The notes under the pieces are model-generated. The model was not told the origin of the DNA. It ran no database searches and was given only the letters and a program-made list of their open reading frames with translations. The position numbers and the translations under genes were made by a program. A stretch of DNA of 64,000 bases from Erythrobacter sp. 3-20A1M (GTDB lineage: Bacteria; Pseudomonadota; Alphaproteobacteria; Sphingomonadales; Sphingomonadaceae), in the NCBI RefSeq assembly GCF_018636735.1, contig NZ_CP045200.1:1426001-1490000 (forward strand). The letters are read 5' to 3'. Of the stretch, positions 9,825 to 21,012 are shown piece by piece (within the stretch, counting starts at the first letter, position 1; every line of letters begins with the position of its first letter).

Positions 9825-9868
9825 TCGATCGCCTCCCGGAATTTTCGCTTAGCCTCGTCCGCTCTCCC

Positions 9869-11836
<1,968 letters not shown>

Positions 11837-11917
11837 CTGTATCTCTCCCGTATGAATTACTCTTCCCGTATGATCGAAACCGCGCTGCCGGCGCAACGAT
11901 CCGGTGCGGGCCTTCCT

Positions 11918-12775
11918 CTATCGCGCCGCCACCGCCATGTTGTCGATAAGGCGCGTCGAACCGAGCCGCGCCGCCGCGACGAGGCGGCCGGCTCTGTCCC
12001 CCGGCTGGTGCAGCGGAGCAAGCGAGCCGGCATCGACGAAATCGACGTAATCGACGACGAATCCCGCCGCTTCGATCTGTTCGCGCGCATTGGTCAGGGC
12101 GTCGCCGGGCGAAACACCGTTTTCGATCGCGGCGACCGCTTGGGTGAGAGCGGCGGGAAACGCGGTCGCCTGTTCGCGCTCGTCCGGGCTCAAGTACCGG
12201 TTGCGGCTCGATAGCGCGAGACCGTCCGCCTCGCGCACCGTGGGGATACCGATGATCGCGTCGGCGTGCGGCTGCGAGAGATCCAGATCGCGCGCCATGC
12301 GGCGGATGACGGCGAGCTGCTGCCAGTCCTTCTCACCGAACACCGCCAGATCGGGCCGAACCTGATTGAAAAGCTTGCACACGACGGTCGCCACGCCATC
12401 GAAATGCCCCGGGCGGCTGGCCCCGCACAGCCCCTCGCTGACACCGGCAACGCTCACCGTGGTGGCGAAGCCTTCCGGGTAGACTTGCTCGATAGAAGGC
12501 GCCCACAGCAGCGACACGTCCTCCGCCTCGAGCAGGGTCGCGTCGCGTTCGAGCTGGCGCGGATAGGCGTCGAGATCCTCGTTCGGGCCGAACTGGGTCG
12601 GATTTACGAAGATCGACACCACCACCCGGTCAGCCTTCGCCGCGGCCGCGCGAACCAGCGCCAGATGCCCTTCGTGCAGCGCGCCCATGGTCGGCACCAG
12701 CGCGATCGTTTCGTGCCGTTTGCGCAGGGCCGCGACCGCTGTTCTCAACATATCGAGCTCGGCAAAGATTTGCAC
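11918..12775 (-). CDS. panC: Pantoate--beta-alanine ligase
   Basis: 285 aa from the GTG at 12775, chosen because it gives the family length and has AAGGGG eight bases upstream; longer frames add a non-homologous leader. PanC makes pantothenate from pantoate, beta-alanine and ATP. Recognisable motifs are VPTMGALHEGHL near the N-terminus, the FVNPTQFGPNEDL segment, and FGEKDWQQL. It is divergent from mipZ, with their start regions about 110 nt apart. Confidence 0.96.
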   Translation of the reverse strand: MQIFAELDMLRTAVAALRKRHETIALVPTMGALHEGHLALVRAAAAKADRVVVSIFVNPTQFGPNEDLDAYPRQLERDATLLEAEDVSLLWAPSIEQVYPEGFATTVSVAGVSEGLCGASRPGHFDGVATVVCKLFNQVRPDLAVFGEKDWQQLAVIRRMARDLDLSQPHADAIIGIPTVREADGLALSSRNRYLSPDEREQATAFPAALTQAVAAIENGVSPGDALTNAREQIEAAGFVVDYVDFVDAGSLAPLHQPGDRAGRLVAAARLGSTRLIDNMAVAAR

Positions 12776-12882
12776 GGCGATAGCCCCTTCGATAAAACCT
12801 GTCGCAACCGCGACGCCCGCCGCCCTAGCGCCGGCATGGTCATGCGGGCAAATGTTCTCGAACAAAAGGGCAGCCAATCCCC

Positions 12883-13695
12883 GTGTCTTCTCAGCGTCCG
12901 CACCGTATCGTTTTCGCCAATGAGAAGGGGGGGACAGGCAAATCGACCACGGCGGTGCATGTCGCAGTCGCGCTCGCTTATCGCGGTGCCCGCGTTGCCG
13001 CGATCGATCTCGACCCGCGGCAGCGCACCATGCACCGCTATTTCGAGAATCGGGCCGAAACGCAGCAGCGGCGTGATATCGAACTGCCGGGCGCGAAGTG
13101 CGAAGTCATCGCCGAGGATCTCGATACCGAGGGGCTGGAGGATCTGGCGCAGCGCGTGGGCGAAGGCCACGATTTCCTGATCGTCGACACCCCGGGCCGG
13201 GACGATCCGCTGGCGCGCCATGCCGCGACCGAGGCGGATACGCTGGTCACCCCGCTCAACGACAGCTTCGTCGATTTCGATCTTATCGGGCAGGTCGACG
13301 CGGAAACCTTCAAGGTGCGCCGCCTCAGCTTCTACGCCGAGCTGATCTGGGAGGCGCGGCTCAAGCGCAGCCGCGCCACGATCGACGAGCAGCGGCGCGA
13401 GATGGACTGGATCGTGGTGCGCAACCGCACCGGCCATACCGAGGCGCGCAACAAGGCCCGGCTCGATCGCGCGCTGACCGAACTGAGTAAGCGTGTGGGT
13501 TTTCGCGTGACGCCGGGACTGTCGGAACGCGTGATCTATCGCGAACTGTTCCCGAGTGGCCTGACCCTGCTCGACAAGGGGCATCTGGGCGATCTGGGCA
13601 CCAGCCATCTGGTCGCCCGGCAGGAATTGCGCGAGCTTGTCCTGTCGCTGAACCTGCCCGACGCGGTCCGGGCGCAACAGCTGGAGCCTGCATGA
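12883..13695 (+). CDS. mipZ: Division-plane positioning ATPase MipZ
   Basis: 270-aa ParA/MinD-superfamily ATPase. It has the deviant Walker A motif ANEKGGTGKSTTA near residues 12-24, DLDPRQRTMHRYFENR after strand 2, and DTPGRDDPLARHA as Walker B/switch region. MipZ is essentially restricted to alphaproteobacteria, where it forms a gradient from the ParB-bound poles and inhibits FtsZ polymerisation. It overlaps the J-domain gene by 4 nt, so the two are translationally coupled. Confidence 0.96.
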   Translation: MSSQRPHRIVFANEKGGTGKSTTAVHVAVALAYRGARVAAIDLDPRQRTMHRYFENRAETQQRRDIELPGAKCEVIAEDLDTEGLEDLAQRVGEGHDFLIVDTPGRDDPLARHAATEADTLVTPLNDSFVDFDLIGQVDAETFKVRRLSFYAELIWEARLKRSRATIDEQRREMDWIVVRNRTGHTEARNKARLDRALTELSKRVGFRVTPGLSERVIYRELFPSGLTLLDKGHLGDLGTSHLVARQELRELVLSLNLPDAVRAQQLEPA

Positions 13696-13988
13696 TCCGG
13701 GTGATCGTGCTGGCGGCCCTGGTGTCGCTGGCCTGCCGCTGGGCCTTCGGCAAATGGCCGTGGGACTATCTCCGCCCACCGCGGACCCAGGCAACCGAGC
13801 TTTCGAGGGCCCGCTCCGTGCTCGAAGTTGGGGTGGATGCCGACCGCCGCGCAATCCTGGAAGCGCACAGGCGCGTGGTTGCGCGGGTGCATCCCGATCG
13901 TGGCGGAACCAGCGAAGAGGTGCACCGCGCGAACGAGGCACGCGATCTCCTGCTGTCCCGATTGCCCGAAGATGGAGCCACGCAATGA
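13692..13988 (+). CDS. Small membrane-anchored J-domain protein
   Basis: 98 aa. An N-terminal hydrophobic helix (about residues 2-20) is followed by a short C-terminal J-like domain with the HPD motif (VVARVHPDRGGTSEE, residues about 58-72) and a following helix. The family is DnaJ-like and TIM14-like in layout; a role in recruiting DnaK at the membrane is inferred only. It overlaps both mipZ and the phosphomannomutase gene by 4 nt. Confidence 0.85.
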   Translation: MIRVIVLAALVSLACRWAFGKWPWDYLRPPRTQATELSRARSVLEVGVDADRRAILEAHRRVVARVHPDRGGTSEEVHRANEARDLLLSRLPEDGATQ

Positions 13989-15505
13989 GCCACGCCCTCG
14001 ATCCGACCATCCTGCGCGAATACGACATACGCGGGATCATCGGCGAAACACTGGAGGCGGACGATGCGCGCGCGATCGGACGCAGCTTCGGCACGCTGAT
14101 GCGGCGCGACGGCGGCCGAACCGTGGCGGTCGGCTATGACGGGCGGGTCAGTTCGCCCACGCTGGAGCACGCGCTCGTCGAAGGGCTGACCGCTAGCGGC
14201 TGCGACGTCGTGCGGATCGGCCTGGGCCCGACCCCGATGCTCTATTTTGCGGAAGCTTCGCGCGAGGATGTGGATGGCGGGATCCAGATCACCGGAAGCC
14301 ATAACACGCCCAATTACAACGGCTTCAAAATGGTTTTTCGCGGCCGCCCGTTCTTCGGTACGGATATCGCGACGCTGGGCCGGATGGCCGCCGCAGGCGA
14401 TTGGGAGGATGGCGAGGGAGAAGTTGCGGAGGTCGACATTCTGGGCGTTTACGTCGACCGGCTCCTGCTAGGGCTGGACGGGCTGGACGGGCTGGACCAT
14501 ACAGCGCTCCAGAGTCTGCGTGTAGGTTGGGACGCTGGGAACGGCGCGGCCGGTCCGGCGCTGGAAGCATTGGCCGCGCGCCTGCCCGGAGAGCATCATC
14601 TCCTCTACACCGATGTCGATGGTCGTTTTCCCAATCACCATCCCGATCCCACGGTCGAAGAGAATCTCGCCGACCTCGTCGCGTTGGTGAAGGAGAAGAA
14701 CCTCGATTTCGGGGTGGCGTTCGATGGCGACGGAGATCGCATTGGCGCGATCGACGGGGCGGGCAGGGTGATCTGGGGCGACCAGCTTTTGATGATCTAT
14801 GCCGAGGATCTTCTGCAGCGGCACGCCGGCACGACGATCATAGCCGACGTGAAAGCCAGTCGCGCGCTGTTCGACCACGTTTCGACCCATGGCGGCAAGC
14901 CGCTGATGTGGAAGACCGGCCATTCACTGATCAAGTCCAAGATGAAGGAAACGGGCAGCCCGCTGGCTGGCGAGATGAGCGGCCATGTGTTCTTCGCGGA
15001 CGATTACTACGGCTTCGACGATGCGCTCTATGCTGGGGTGCGTCTGATCGCCGCGAGTGCCCGACTGAGCCGATCGGTGACGGAATTGCGCGGGGCGATG
15101 CCCGAGCTTTTCAATACGCCCGAGTTGCGTTTCCAAGTGGACGAGGATCGCAAGTTCGCCGCAATCGAGGAGGTGTCGCAACGGCTCGCCGATAGCCCAA
15201 TCCAGGTGGATGCGACCGATGGCGTGCGGGTCACCAACGAGCACGGCTGGTGGTTGCTGCGTGCTTCCAACACCCAGGATGTGCTGGTCGCGCGGGCCGA
15301 AAGCGACAGCGAAGCCGGGCTCGAACGTCTGCTGGCGCAGATCGACGAGCAGCTGATGTTATCCGGGCTGGAAAGAGAGCCGCAAAAGGGGCACTGGAAA
15401 GTGCACAGCGGGGGGATTTGCAATGCGTACCGGCACCTGGCTCGTTTCACTTGTTGCACTGCTCGCGGCTGGTTCGCCGTTGGCCGCACAGGATTATGCA
15501 GATGA
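13985..15505 (+). CDS. Phosphomannomutase/phosphoglucomutase
   Basis: 506 aa from the ATG at 13985, overlapping the preceding stop. It interconverts hexose 1- and 6-phosphates for envelope polysaccharide precursors. Motifs are the N-terminal REYDIRGIIGE, the phosphoserine loop QITGSHNTPNYNG, the Mg loop FDGDGDRIGAID, and the sugar loop GEMSGHVFF. Family members usually end near 460 residues. Here the frame continues about 45 residues past the conserved C-terminal domain with a Cys/Arg-rich tail of no recognisable character, overlapping the next gene by 83 nt, so a frameshift near the 3' end is possible. Confidence 0.93.
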   Translation: MSHALDPTILREYDIRGIIGETLEADDARAIGRSFGTLMRRDGGRTVAVGYDGRVSSPTLEHALVEGLTASGCDVVRIGLGPTPMLYFAEASREDVDGGIQITGSHNTPNYNGFKMVFRGRPFFGTDIATLGRMAAAGDWEDGEGEVAEVDILGVYVDRLLLGLDGLDGLDHTALQSLRVGWDAGNGAAGPALEALAARLPGEHHLLYTDVDGRFPNHHPDPTVEENLADLVALVKEKNLDFGVAFDGDGDRIGAIDGAGRVIWGDQLLMIYAEDLLQRHAGTTIIADVKASRALFDHVSTHGGKPLMWKTGHSLIKSKMKETGSPLAGEMSGHVFFADDYYGFDDALYAGVRLIAASARLSRSVTELRGAMPELFNTPELRFQVDEDRKFAAIEEVSQRLADSPIQVDATDGVRVTNEHGWWLLRASNTQDVLVARAESDSEAGLERLLAQIDEQLMLSGLEREPQKGHWKVHSGGICNAYRHLARFTCCTARGWFAVGRTGLCR

Positions 15506-16412
15506 ACCGATAACGCGGGATGCCGGCCCCGCCCCGCTGGAGGTAATCCCAATCCCGCCCTCTACCCCGCAAGACGACGAGGCGGGAGAAGTCGAAGAAA
15601 GCGAAGAGCCGGTGTTCGGCGACGAGCTGGAGGAGGCGATGGCCGAACTGGGCGAGGAGATGCCCGATTTCGGCAGCATGTTCGGCGATGCTTTCAAGCC
15701 GGAACCGCTCACCCCGGAGCAGGAAGCCCGCTTGCCCACCGCCGGTCGGGTCGTCGACCGGATCTTTCCAAACGGCACTTACGCGCGGATGGTGGATTCG
15801 ACGCTTGCACCGATGATGGAAGGCCTGATGGGCTCCGAAATTGGAACGCCGCGCGGGGAGGTTGCTTGTCTGCTGGGAATGGACGAGGATGATCTCGACG
15901 ACCTGGACGACGAGCAGGTCGCTGCGGCGGTGGGAATTCTCGATCCCGTCAATGCGGAGCGTGCCGCCGCCACCACCAAGATGATGCTGGAGATGGTCAG
16001 TAGCCTGCTGGACGCGATCGAGCCTGCGTATCGCACCGGCCTGACGCGCGCCTATGCCAAGCGGTTCGATGAGAGCGAGATGGACGCGATGGTCGCCTTC
16101 TTCGATACGCCGGCCGGCCAGCACTACGCGGCGGAATCGATGCTGATCTATGCCGACCCGGAAGTCATGGCCGCGATGAACGAGATGGGCCCGGCGATGA
16201 TGGCGGTGATGCCCGACTTGATTAGAGGCATGGGCAAGATTGCCGAAGACTTCCCCGAGGCGCGAAAGTTCGGGGAGTTGAACGAGGCTGAACGTGCGCG
16301 CCTTTCCGATCTCCTTGGCGTCGGCCAGGCGGAGCTCGAATCGCTCCAGCCGGATCAGGACGATGATGGCGACGATGGCGAATACGAGGACGGTAGCTTC
16401 CTCGAAAGCTGA
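15423..16412 (+). CDS. Secreted DUF2059 domain protein
   Basis: 329 aa with an N-terminal signal peptide (hydrophobic core SLVALLAAGSPL, cleavage likely after LAAQ). A strongly acidic linker follows. The C-terminal half carries the DUF2059 pattern, including YAKRFDESEMDAMVAFFDTP. The family is periplasmic or surface-associated with unknown function. The acidic C-terminus (DQDDDGDDGEYED) is notable. Its start lies inside the tail of the phosphomannomutase gene. Confidence 0.85.
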   Translation: MRTGTWLVSLVALLAAGSPLAAQDYADEPITRDAGPAPLEVIPIPPSTPQDDEAGEVEESEEPVFGDELEEAMAELGEEMPDFGSMFGDAFKPEPLTPEQEARLPTAGRVVDRIFPNGTYARMVDSTLAPMMEGLMGSEIGTPRGEVACLLGMDEDDLDDLDDEQVAAAVGILDPVNAERAAATTKMMLEMVSSLLDAIEPAYRTGLTRAYAKRFDESEMDAMVAFFDTPAGQHYAAESMLIYADPEVMAAMNEMGPAMMAVMPDLIRGMGKIAEDFPEARKFGELNEAERARLSDLLGVGQAELESLQPDQDDDGDDGEYEDGSFLES

Positions 16413-16484
16413 CGGTTCTCTGCGCGCGCGTGGAACCGCGTGCGCGGGCGCGCGCTTTTTCCGCATGCTGCTGAGCCCCACCGC

Positions 16485-18917
16485 ATGACGGACGACCTGC
16501 CGCCGGAAATCGCACGCTGGTTCGCCGGGCGCGGATGGCGTGTCCGGCGCCATCAGAGCGAGATGCTCGACGTGGCGCGCTCGGGTCGCCATTCCCTGCT
16601 GGTGGCCGATACCGGAGCGGGCAAAACTCTGGCGGGTTTCCTGCCCACGCTGGCCGATTTCTGCCCTTCGCAGGGTACCGACGCACCGCCTTCCAACACG
16701 CTGCATACGATCTATGTCTCACCGCTCAAGGCGTTGGCGCATGACGTTCAGCGCAATCTGGTCGCGCCGGTCGAGGAGATGGGTCTGCCCATCCGCATCG
16801 AGACCCGCAGCGGTGACACCCCGTCGGATCGCAAGCGCCGCCAGCGCGAGCGCCCGCCGAATGTATTGCTGACCACGCCGGAATCGCTGTCGCTGTTGCT
16901 GTCCTATCCGGAAAGCCTCGACATGTTCGCTGGGATGAAGCGCATTGTGGTGGACGAGATCCACGCCTTTGCCACCGGCAAACGTGGCGACCTGCTGGCA
17001 CTGTGTCTCGCGCGCCTGCAGGCGCTCGCACCCGAACTCCAGCGCGTCGCGCTATCTGCGACACTCGCCGAACCGGAGGCTTTCCGCGAGTGGCTCGCGC
17101 CATGGGGCGAGGTAGACAGCGTCGCGCTGGTCGAAGGGGAAGCGGGAGCGGAGCCGGACGTCGAGATCCTGCTGCCGGAAGAGGAACGGGTTCCGTGGGG
17201 TGGGCACGCCGCGACTTGGGCAATCCCGCAGCTCTACGAGGAAATCCGTCGCAACCGTACCACGCTGGTGTTCACCAATACGCGCTTCCTGGCGGAATAC
17301 ACCTTCCAGAACCTGTGGGACGTGAACGAGGACAAGCTACCGATCGGGGTGCATCACGGCTCCCTGTCGAAGGAAGCGCGGCGCAAGGTGGAAGGGGCGA
17401 TGGCGCGCGGGGAATTGCGCGCGCTGGTCGCCACGGCAAGCCTGGATCTCGGGGTGGATTGGGGCGATATCGACTGCGTTGTACAGATGGGCGCGCCGAA
17501 GGGGTCGAGCCGATTGTTGCAGCGTATCGGTCGCGCGAACCACCGGCTCGACCAGCCCAGCCGGGCGCTGTTGGTGCCCGGCAACCGCTTCGAATTCCTC
17601 GAGGCGCAGGCGGCGAAGGATGCGGTCGATGCCGGTAAGCGCGACGGCGAGGATTTCCGGCCCGGTGCGCTGGACGTGCTCGCTCAGCACGTAATGGCTT
17701 GCGCGTGCGCCGCGCCATTCGACGAAGCCGCGCTGCTGGCAGAGATACGCTTGTGTCTTTCCTACGCCTGGGTGGACGATACGGTGTGGCAGCGGGTGCT
17801 GAATTTCGTCGCCACGGGCGGATATTCCTTGAAGGCCTACGACCGGTTCCAGCGCATCGTGCGTGATCGCACCGGCATGTGGCGACTGACGCATCCCGAA
17901 CAGGCGGCGCGGCATCGGCTGAATGCCGGGATCATCGTCGATTCAGAGATGCTGACGGTCCGCTTCAGGAATGGCCGCCAGCTGGGCAAGGTGGAGGAAC
18001 GGTTCGCCGCCTCGCTTTCGCCCGGTGACACCTTCGCCTTCGCCGGCACCTCGCTCGAAGTTGAGCAGGTGAAGGACATGGAGCTGATCGTGCGCGCGTC
18101 AACCAAGGCGGCCATGATCCCTTCCTATGGCGGGTTGCGCCTCCCGCTGACGACGCATCTGGCGGAGCGGGTGCGCGAGATGCTGGTCGACCGCGCGGGC
18201 TGGGCGCGCTTCCCGGACGATGTGCGCGAATGGCTGGAGGTGCAGGACTGGCGCAGCGTGCTGCCGGGACCGGACAATCTGCTGGTCGAGACCTTCCCCC
18301 ACGCCAATCGGCACTACACGGTCTATTATACCTTCTGCGGATGGAACGCGAACCAGTCGCTCGGCATGCTGATCACGAAGCGGATGGAGGATCGCGGCCT
18401 GCTGCCGGGGGGGTTCGTCGCCAACGATTACTCGCTGGCGGTCTGGGGCCTGAAGCCCGTGACCGATCCCGCACCTCTGCTGTCGGCCGATATTCTGGCG
18501 CACGAATTCGTCGATTGGGTGCAGGATTCGCATCTGCTCCGACGGTCCTTCCGCGAGGTGGCGGTCATCGCCGGCCTGGTCGAGCGGCAGCAGCCGGGCA
18601 AGCGCAAGAGCGGAAAGCAGGTCACTTTCTCGACCGACCTGATTTACGACGTATTGCGCAAATACGAGCCCGAGCACGTGCTGCTCGAAGCGGCCTGGGC
18701 CGACGCGCGTCAGCGGATGACCGATGTCGGGCGGCTGGGCGACCTGCTGGACAGCGCAGCAGAGCGGCTCGAGCATGTGGAACTTGATCGGGTGAGCCCG
18801 CTCGCGGTGCCGGTCATGGTGATGATCGGTCGCGAGAGCGTGCCGCAGGGCGCCGTCGACGATGAACTGCTGCTGGAAGCCGAGAGCCTGGCCGCGGCAG
18901 CGATGGGTACACCCTAA
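16485..18917 (+). CDS. Ligase-associated DNA damage response DEXH-box helicase (Lhr-like)
   Basis: 810 aa from the ATG at 16485. An SF2 helicase core shows Walker A ADTGAGKTLAGF, the DEIH box VVDEIHAFATG, ATASLDLGVDWGD and the motif VI region QRIGRANH. An Lhr-type winged-helix and C-terminal extension follow. The length fits the ligase-associated Lhr group, which normally neighbours a DNA ligase, an exonuclease and the metallophosphoesterase PdeM. None of these follows here: the next genes are the minus-strand exb operon. Confidence 0.92.
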   Translation: MTDDLPPEIARWFAGRGWRVRRHQSEMLDVARSGRHSLLVADTGAGKTLAGFLPTLADFCPSQGTDAPPSNTLHTIYVSPLKALAHDVQRNLVAPVEEMGLPIRIETRSGDTPSDRKRRQRERPPNVLLTTPESLSLLLSYPESLDMFAGMKRIVVDEIHAFATGKRGDLLALCLARLQALAPELQRVALSATLAEPEAFREWLAPWGEVDSVALVEGEAGAEPDVEILLPEEERVPWGGHAATWAIPQLYEEIRRNRTTLVFTNTRFLAEYTFQNLWDVNEDKLPIGVHHGSLSKEARRKVEGAMARGELRALVATASLDLGVDWGDIDCVVQMGAPKGSSRLLQRIGRANHRLDQPSRALLVPGNRFEFLEAQAAKDAVDAGKRDGEDFRPGALDVLAQHVMACACAAPFDEAALLAEIRLCLSYAWVDDTVWQRVLNFVATGGYSLKAYDRFQRIVRDRTGMWRLTHPEQAARHRLNAGIIVDSEMLTVRFRNGRQLGKVEERFAASLSPGDTFAFAGTSLEVEQVKDMELIVRASTKAAMIPSYGGLRLPLTTHLAERVREMLVDRAGWARFPDDVREWLEVQDWRSVLPGPDNLLVETFPHANRHYTVYYTFCGWNANQSLGMLITKRMEDRGLLPGGFVANDYSLAVWGLKPVTDPAPLLSADILAHEFVDWVQDSHLLRRSFREVAVIAGLVERQQPGKRKSGKQVTFSTDLIYDVLRKYEPEHVLLEAAWADARQRMTDVGRLGDLLDSAAERLEHVELDRVSPLAVPVMVMIGRESVPQGAVDDELLLEAESLAAAAMGTP

Positions 18918-18998
18918 CGCGTAGGGGAAGGTCGTCCCACATCATGTCTAGAGCAGCGTTTGATGGGCCATGATTCCGACAGAGGCGGCATACAGGAT

Positions 18999-19028
18999 AA
19001 AAAAAGGGGCGGATCGCTCCGCCCCTTT
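18999..19028 (-). terminator. Rho-independent terminator of the tonB-exbBD operon
   Basis: An 11-bp perfect stem (19003-19013 with 19018-19028, arms AAAGGGGCGGA and TCCGCCCCTTT) encloses four bases, which read GCGA (a GNRA loop) on the minus strand, and is followed on that strand by a run of seven T. It lies 30 nt after the exbD stop. The plus-strand direction has a weaker T tract, so it may also stop the helicase gene. Confidence 0.9.
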
Positions 19029-19057
19029 CTCTTGGTGATGAGCTTGCAGCCGCGGGG

Positions 19058-19498
19058 CTATTCGCCCGTGCCGAATGAGCGATACTGTTCGTTACCGACG
19101 AAGCCGAACTTGCTTACGCCCGAACCCTTGATGATGTTCAGGACGTGGGCCGAGAGGTCGTAACTCGCCTGCGGCTCCGGCTCGAACTGGAGCTCCGGCT
19201 CGGGCACGATGTCGCGGGTGATCAGCAGGTTGCGGGTCAGTTCGCTTTGATCGATCCGGTCGCCGTTCCACAGTATTTGATCGTTTTCGGTCAGGACGAT
19301 CTTGTTCTTGTCCGGCTCGATCTGATCTTCCGGCGGAGGGTTCGGGTTTGGCTGCGGCAGATCGATATTCACCGCATGCGTCGCCACCGGGATGGTGATG
19401 ATGAACATGATGAGGAGGACGAGCATGACGTCGATCAACGGCGTCGTGTTCATCTCCATCATCGGACTGCCATCGTCCTTGCCGCCTGACATTGCCAT
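19058..19498 (-). CDS. exbD: Biopolymer transport protein ExbD (distal copy)
   Basis: 146 aa, a standard ExbD/TolR. A short cytoplasmic end carries [18 protein letters not shown], a transmembrane helix with the conserved Asp used for proton conduction, followed by a periplasmic domain. It works with ExbB to energise TonB. It is the last gene of the tonB-exbB-exbD-exbD operon and starts 26 nt after the other exbD. Confidence 0.93.
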   Translation of the reverse strand: MAMSGGKDDGSPMMEMNTTPLIDVMLVLLIMFIITIPVATHAVNIDLPQPNPNPPPEDQIEPDKNKIVLTENDQILWNGDRIDQSELTRNLLITRDIVPEPELQFEPEPQASYDLSAHVLNIIKGSGVSKFGFVGNEQYRSFGTGE

Positions 19499-19524
19499 GG
19501 TCGGTTACTCCTGAGTAGCGCCCG

Positions 19525-20058
19525 TCAACCGTTGGGGTCGACAGGGTTGGAAATGAAGCCGACGGTCGGATAACCTGCCGCCTGCACGTTGTAGATGGTG
19601 CCCGCGACGCAGCGCCACGGTGCGTTCACATCGCCGCGGATGTGGACCTGCGGGATCAGATCGGGATCCGCCATGATCGCATCCGGGCCGCCGGCACGCT
19701 GCACGATGGCATCGAGACGGGCGAACGCCTGATCGTAAAGCTCTTCCGAGCTCACCGGGGTGACGTTGCCGAAATAGATGCGGCATTCACCATTCCGGCT
19801 GGCACCCTCGAAACCGGGGTCTCCGGCGCTGCGGCCCTGATTATCCGTCGTGGAGACGGTGAGCTGAAGGTTCTCGACCTTATCTTTCGATTCGGTCGAT
19901 TCCATGATCGGAATACGCAGCTTGTCGATCGTCTGGATCGCGACAGGAACCGCGATGAGGAAGATGATCAGGAGCACGAGCATCACGTCCACCAATGGGG
20001 TGGTGTTGATGTCGGACATCGGCGTCTCGGCGCCGCCTCCTCCTGTCGAAATGGCCAT
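19525..20058 (-). CDS. exbD: Biopolymer transport protein ExbD (proximal copy, extended periplasmic domain)
   Basis: 177 aa. The N-terminal [18 protein letters not shown] segment and membrane Asp are conserved. The periplasmic part is about 30 residues longer than in the neighbouring copy and includes a Gly/Asn-rich stretch with an isolated Cys ([10 protein letters not shown]). Two tandem ExbD genes are common in Sphingomonadales TonB systems, which have many TonB-dependent receptors; ExbB-ExbD hetero-assembly is inferred. Confidence 0.92.
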   Translation of the reverse strand: MAISTGGGGAETPMSDINTTPLVDVMLVLLIIFLIAVPVAIQTIDKLRIPIMESTESKDKVENLQLTVSTTDNQGRSAGDPGFEGASRNGECRIYFGNVTPVSSEELYDQAFARLDAIVQRAGGPDAIMADPDLIPQVHIRGDVNAPWRCVAGTIYNVQAAGYPTVGFISNPVDPNG

Positions 20059-20133
20059 GTCTACATCCTATCCTTCGGTCCAGCGGACCCGAGGGTGAGG
20101 GGGCGGCGAGAAAGGCCTCGCCGCCCGCGATAC

Positions 20134-20964
20134 TTACTTCCGCGTCGTGGTGGTGGTCGTCGTGCCCGGCTTGGTCGCCGTGGTCGTCGTCGTGGCGGGA
20201 CGCGCGGCCGCACCGGTGGTTGCGGCCTTGCCGGCCTGCTGGGTCGAGGTAGCCGTCATCACCTTCGGCTTCACCGCACCGTTCGAGTTGATGTAGGCAA
20301 GCAGGTCGGTCGAGAAGCCCGTCAGCAGCTCGGCGATCCGCTTGTTGCGCTGCTGCAGCCAGTTGTAGGCGAGCACCGCTGGCACCGCGACGAGTAGCCC
20401 GATCGCGGTCATGATCAGCGCTTCACCGACGGGGCCGGCAACCTTGTCGATCGACGCCGAACCGGCGAGGCCGATGTTGATCAGCGCGCGATAGATGCCG
20501 ATAACCGTACCGAGCAGACCGACGAACGGCGCGGTCGCACCCACGGTGGCGAGGAACGGCAGGCCGCCCGCCAGGCGCGAGTTGATCGTCGCTTCCGAAC
20601 GGGCCAGCGAACCGTGGAGCCAGTCGTGGGCTTCCATTTTGTCCGACATCTGGCCGTGGGTTTCCTGGGCCCGCACGCTGTCGTCGACCATCTGGCGCCA
20701 TGCGCTGTTCTTGTCGAGCTTGGTCGCGCCTTCCTTCAGCGAACCCGCACGCCAGAAATTCTGCCGCAGGTTCTTGTACTGGTTCAAGATCTTCTGCTGC
20801 TCGAGCAGCTTGGTGATCAGGATGTAGAACGAACCGACCGACATGATGACGAGGACGGAAAGAATGATGATCGCGATCCAGCCACCCTGCTGGATAGCTT
20901 CGACGATGCCGAACTGGTTCTGCGGAGCCGCACCTTCGGCAGCGATAAGAAGATTAATGAACAT
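20134..20964 (-). CDS. exbB: MotA/TolQ/ExbB proton channel protein
   Basis: 276 aa. Three hydrophobic segments are visible (residues about 28-50, 150-175 and 195-217), with the family signature GLLGTVIGIYRALINIG and LLVAVPAVLAYNW. It forms the inner-membrane proton channel that drives TonB. The C-terminal about 45 residues are an Ala/Thr-rich, Lys-dotted low-complexity tail ending in a run of seven Thr, not part of the ExbB core. Confidence 0.94.
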   Translation of the reverse strand: MFINLLIAAEGAAPQNQFGIVEAIQQGGWIAIIILSVLVIMSVGSFYILITKLLEQQKILNQYKNLRQNFWRAGSLKEGATKLDKNSAWRQMVDDSVRAQETHGQMSDKMEAHDWLHGSLARSEATINSRLAGGLPFLATVGATAPFVGLLGTVIGIYRALINIGLAGSASIDKVAGPVGEALIMTAIGLLVAVPAVLAYNWLQQRNKRIAELLTGFSTDLLAYINSNGAVKPKVMTATSTQQAGKAATTGAAARPATTTTTATKPGTTTTTTTRK

Positions 20965-21012
20965 TGCGAGGTCCTCTCGAATGGAAAAGGAGATTAAAGT
21001 GAAATGGTGTCG

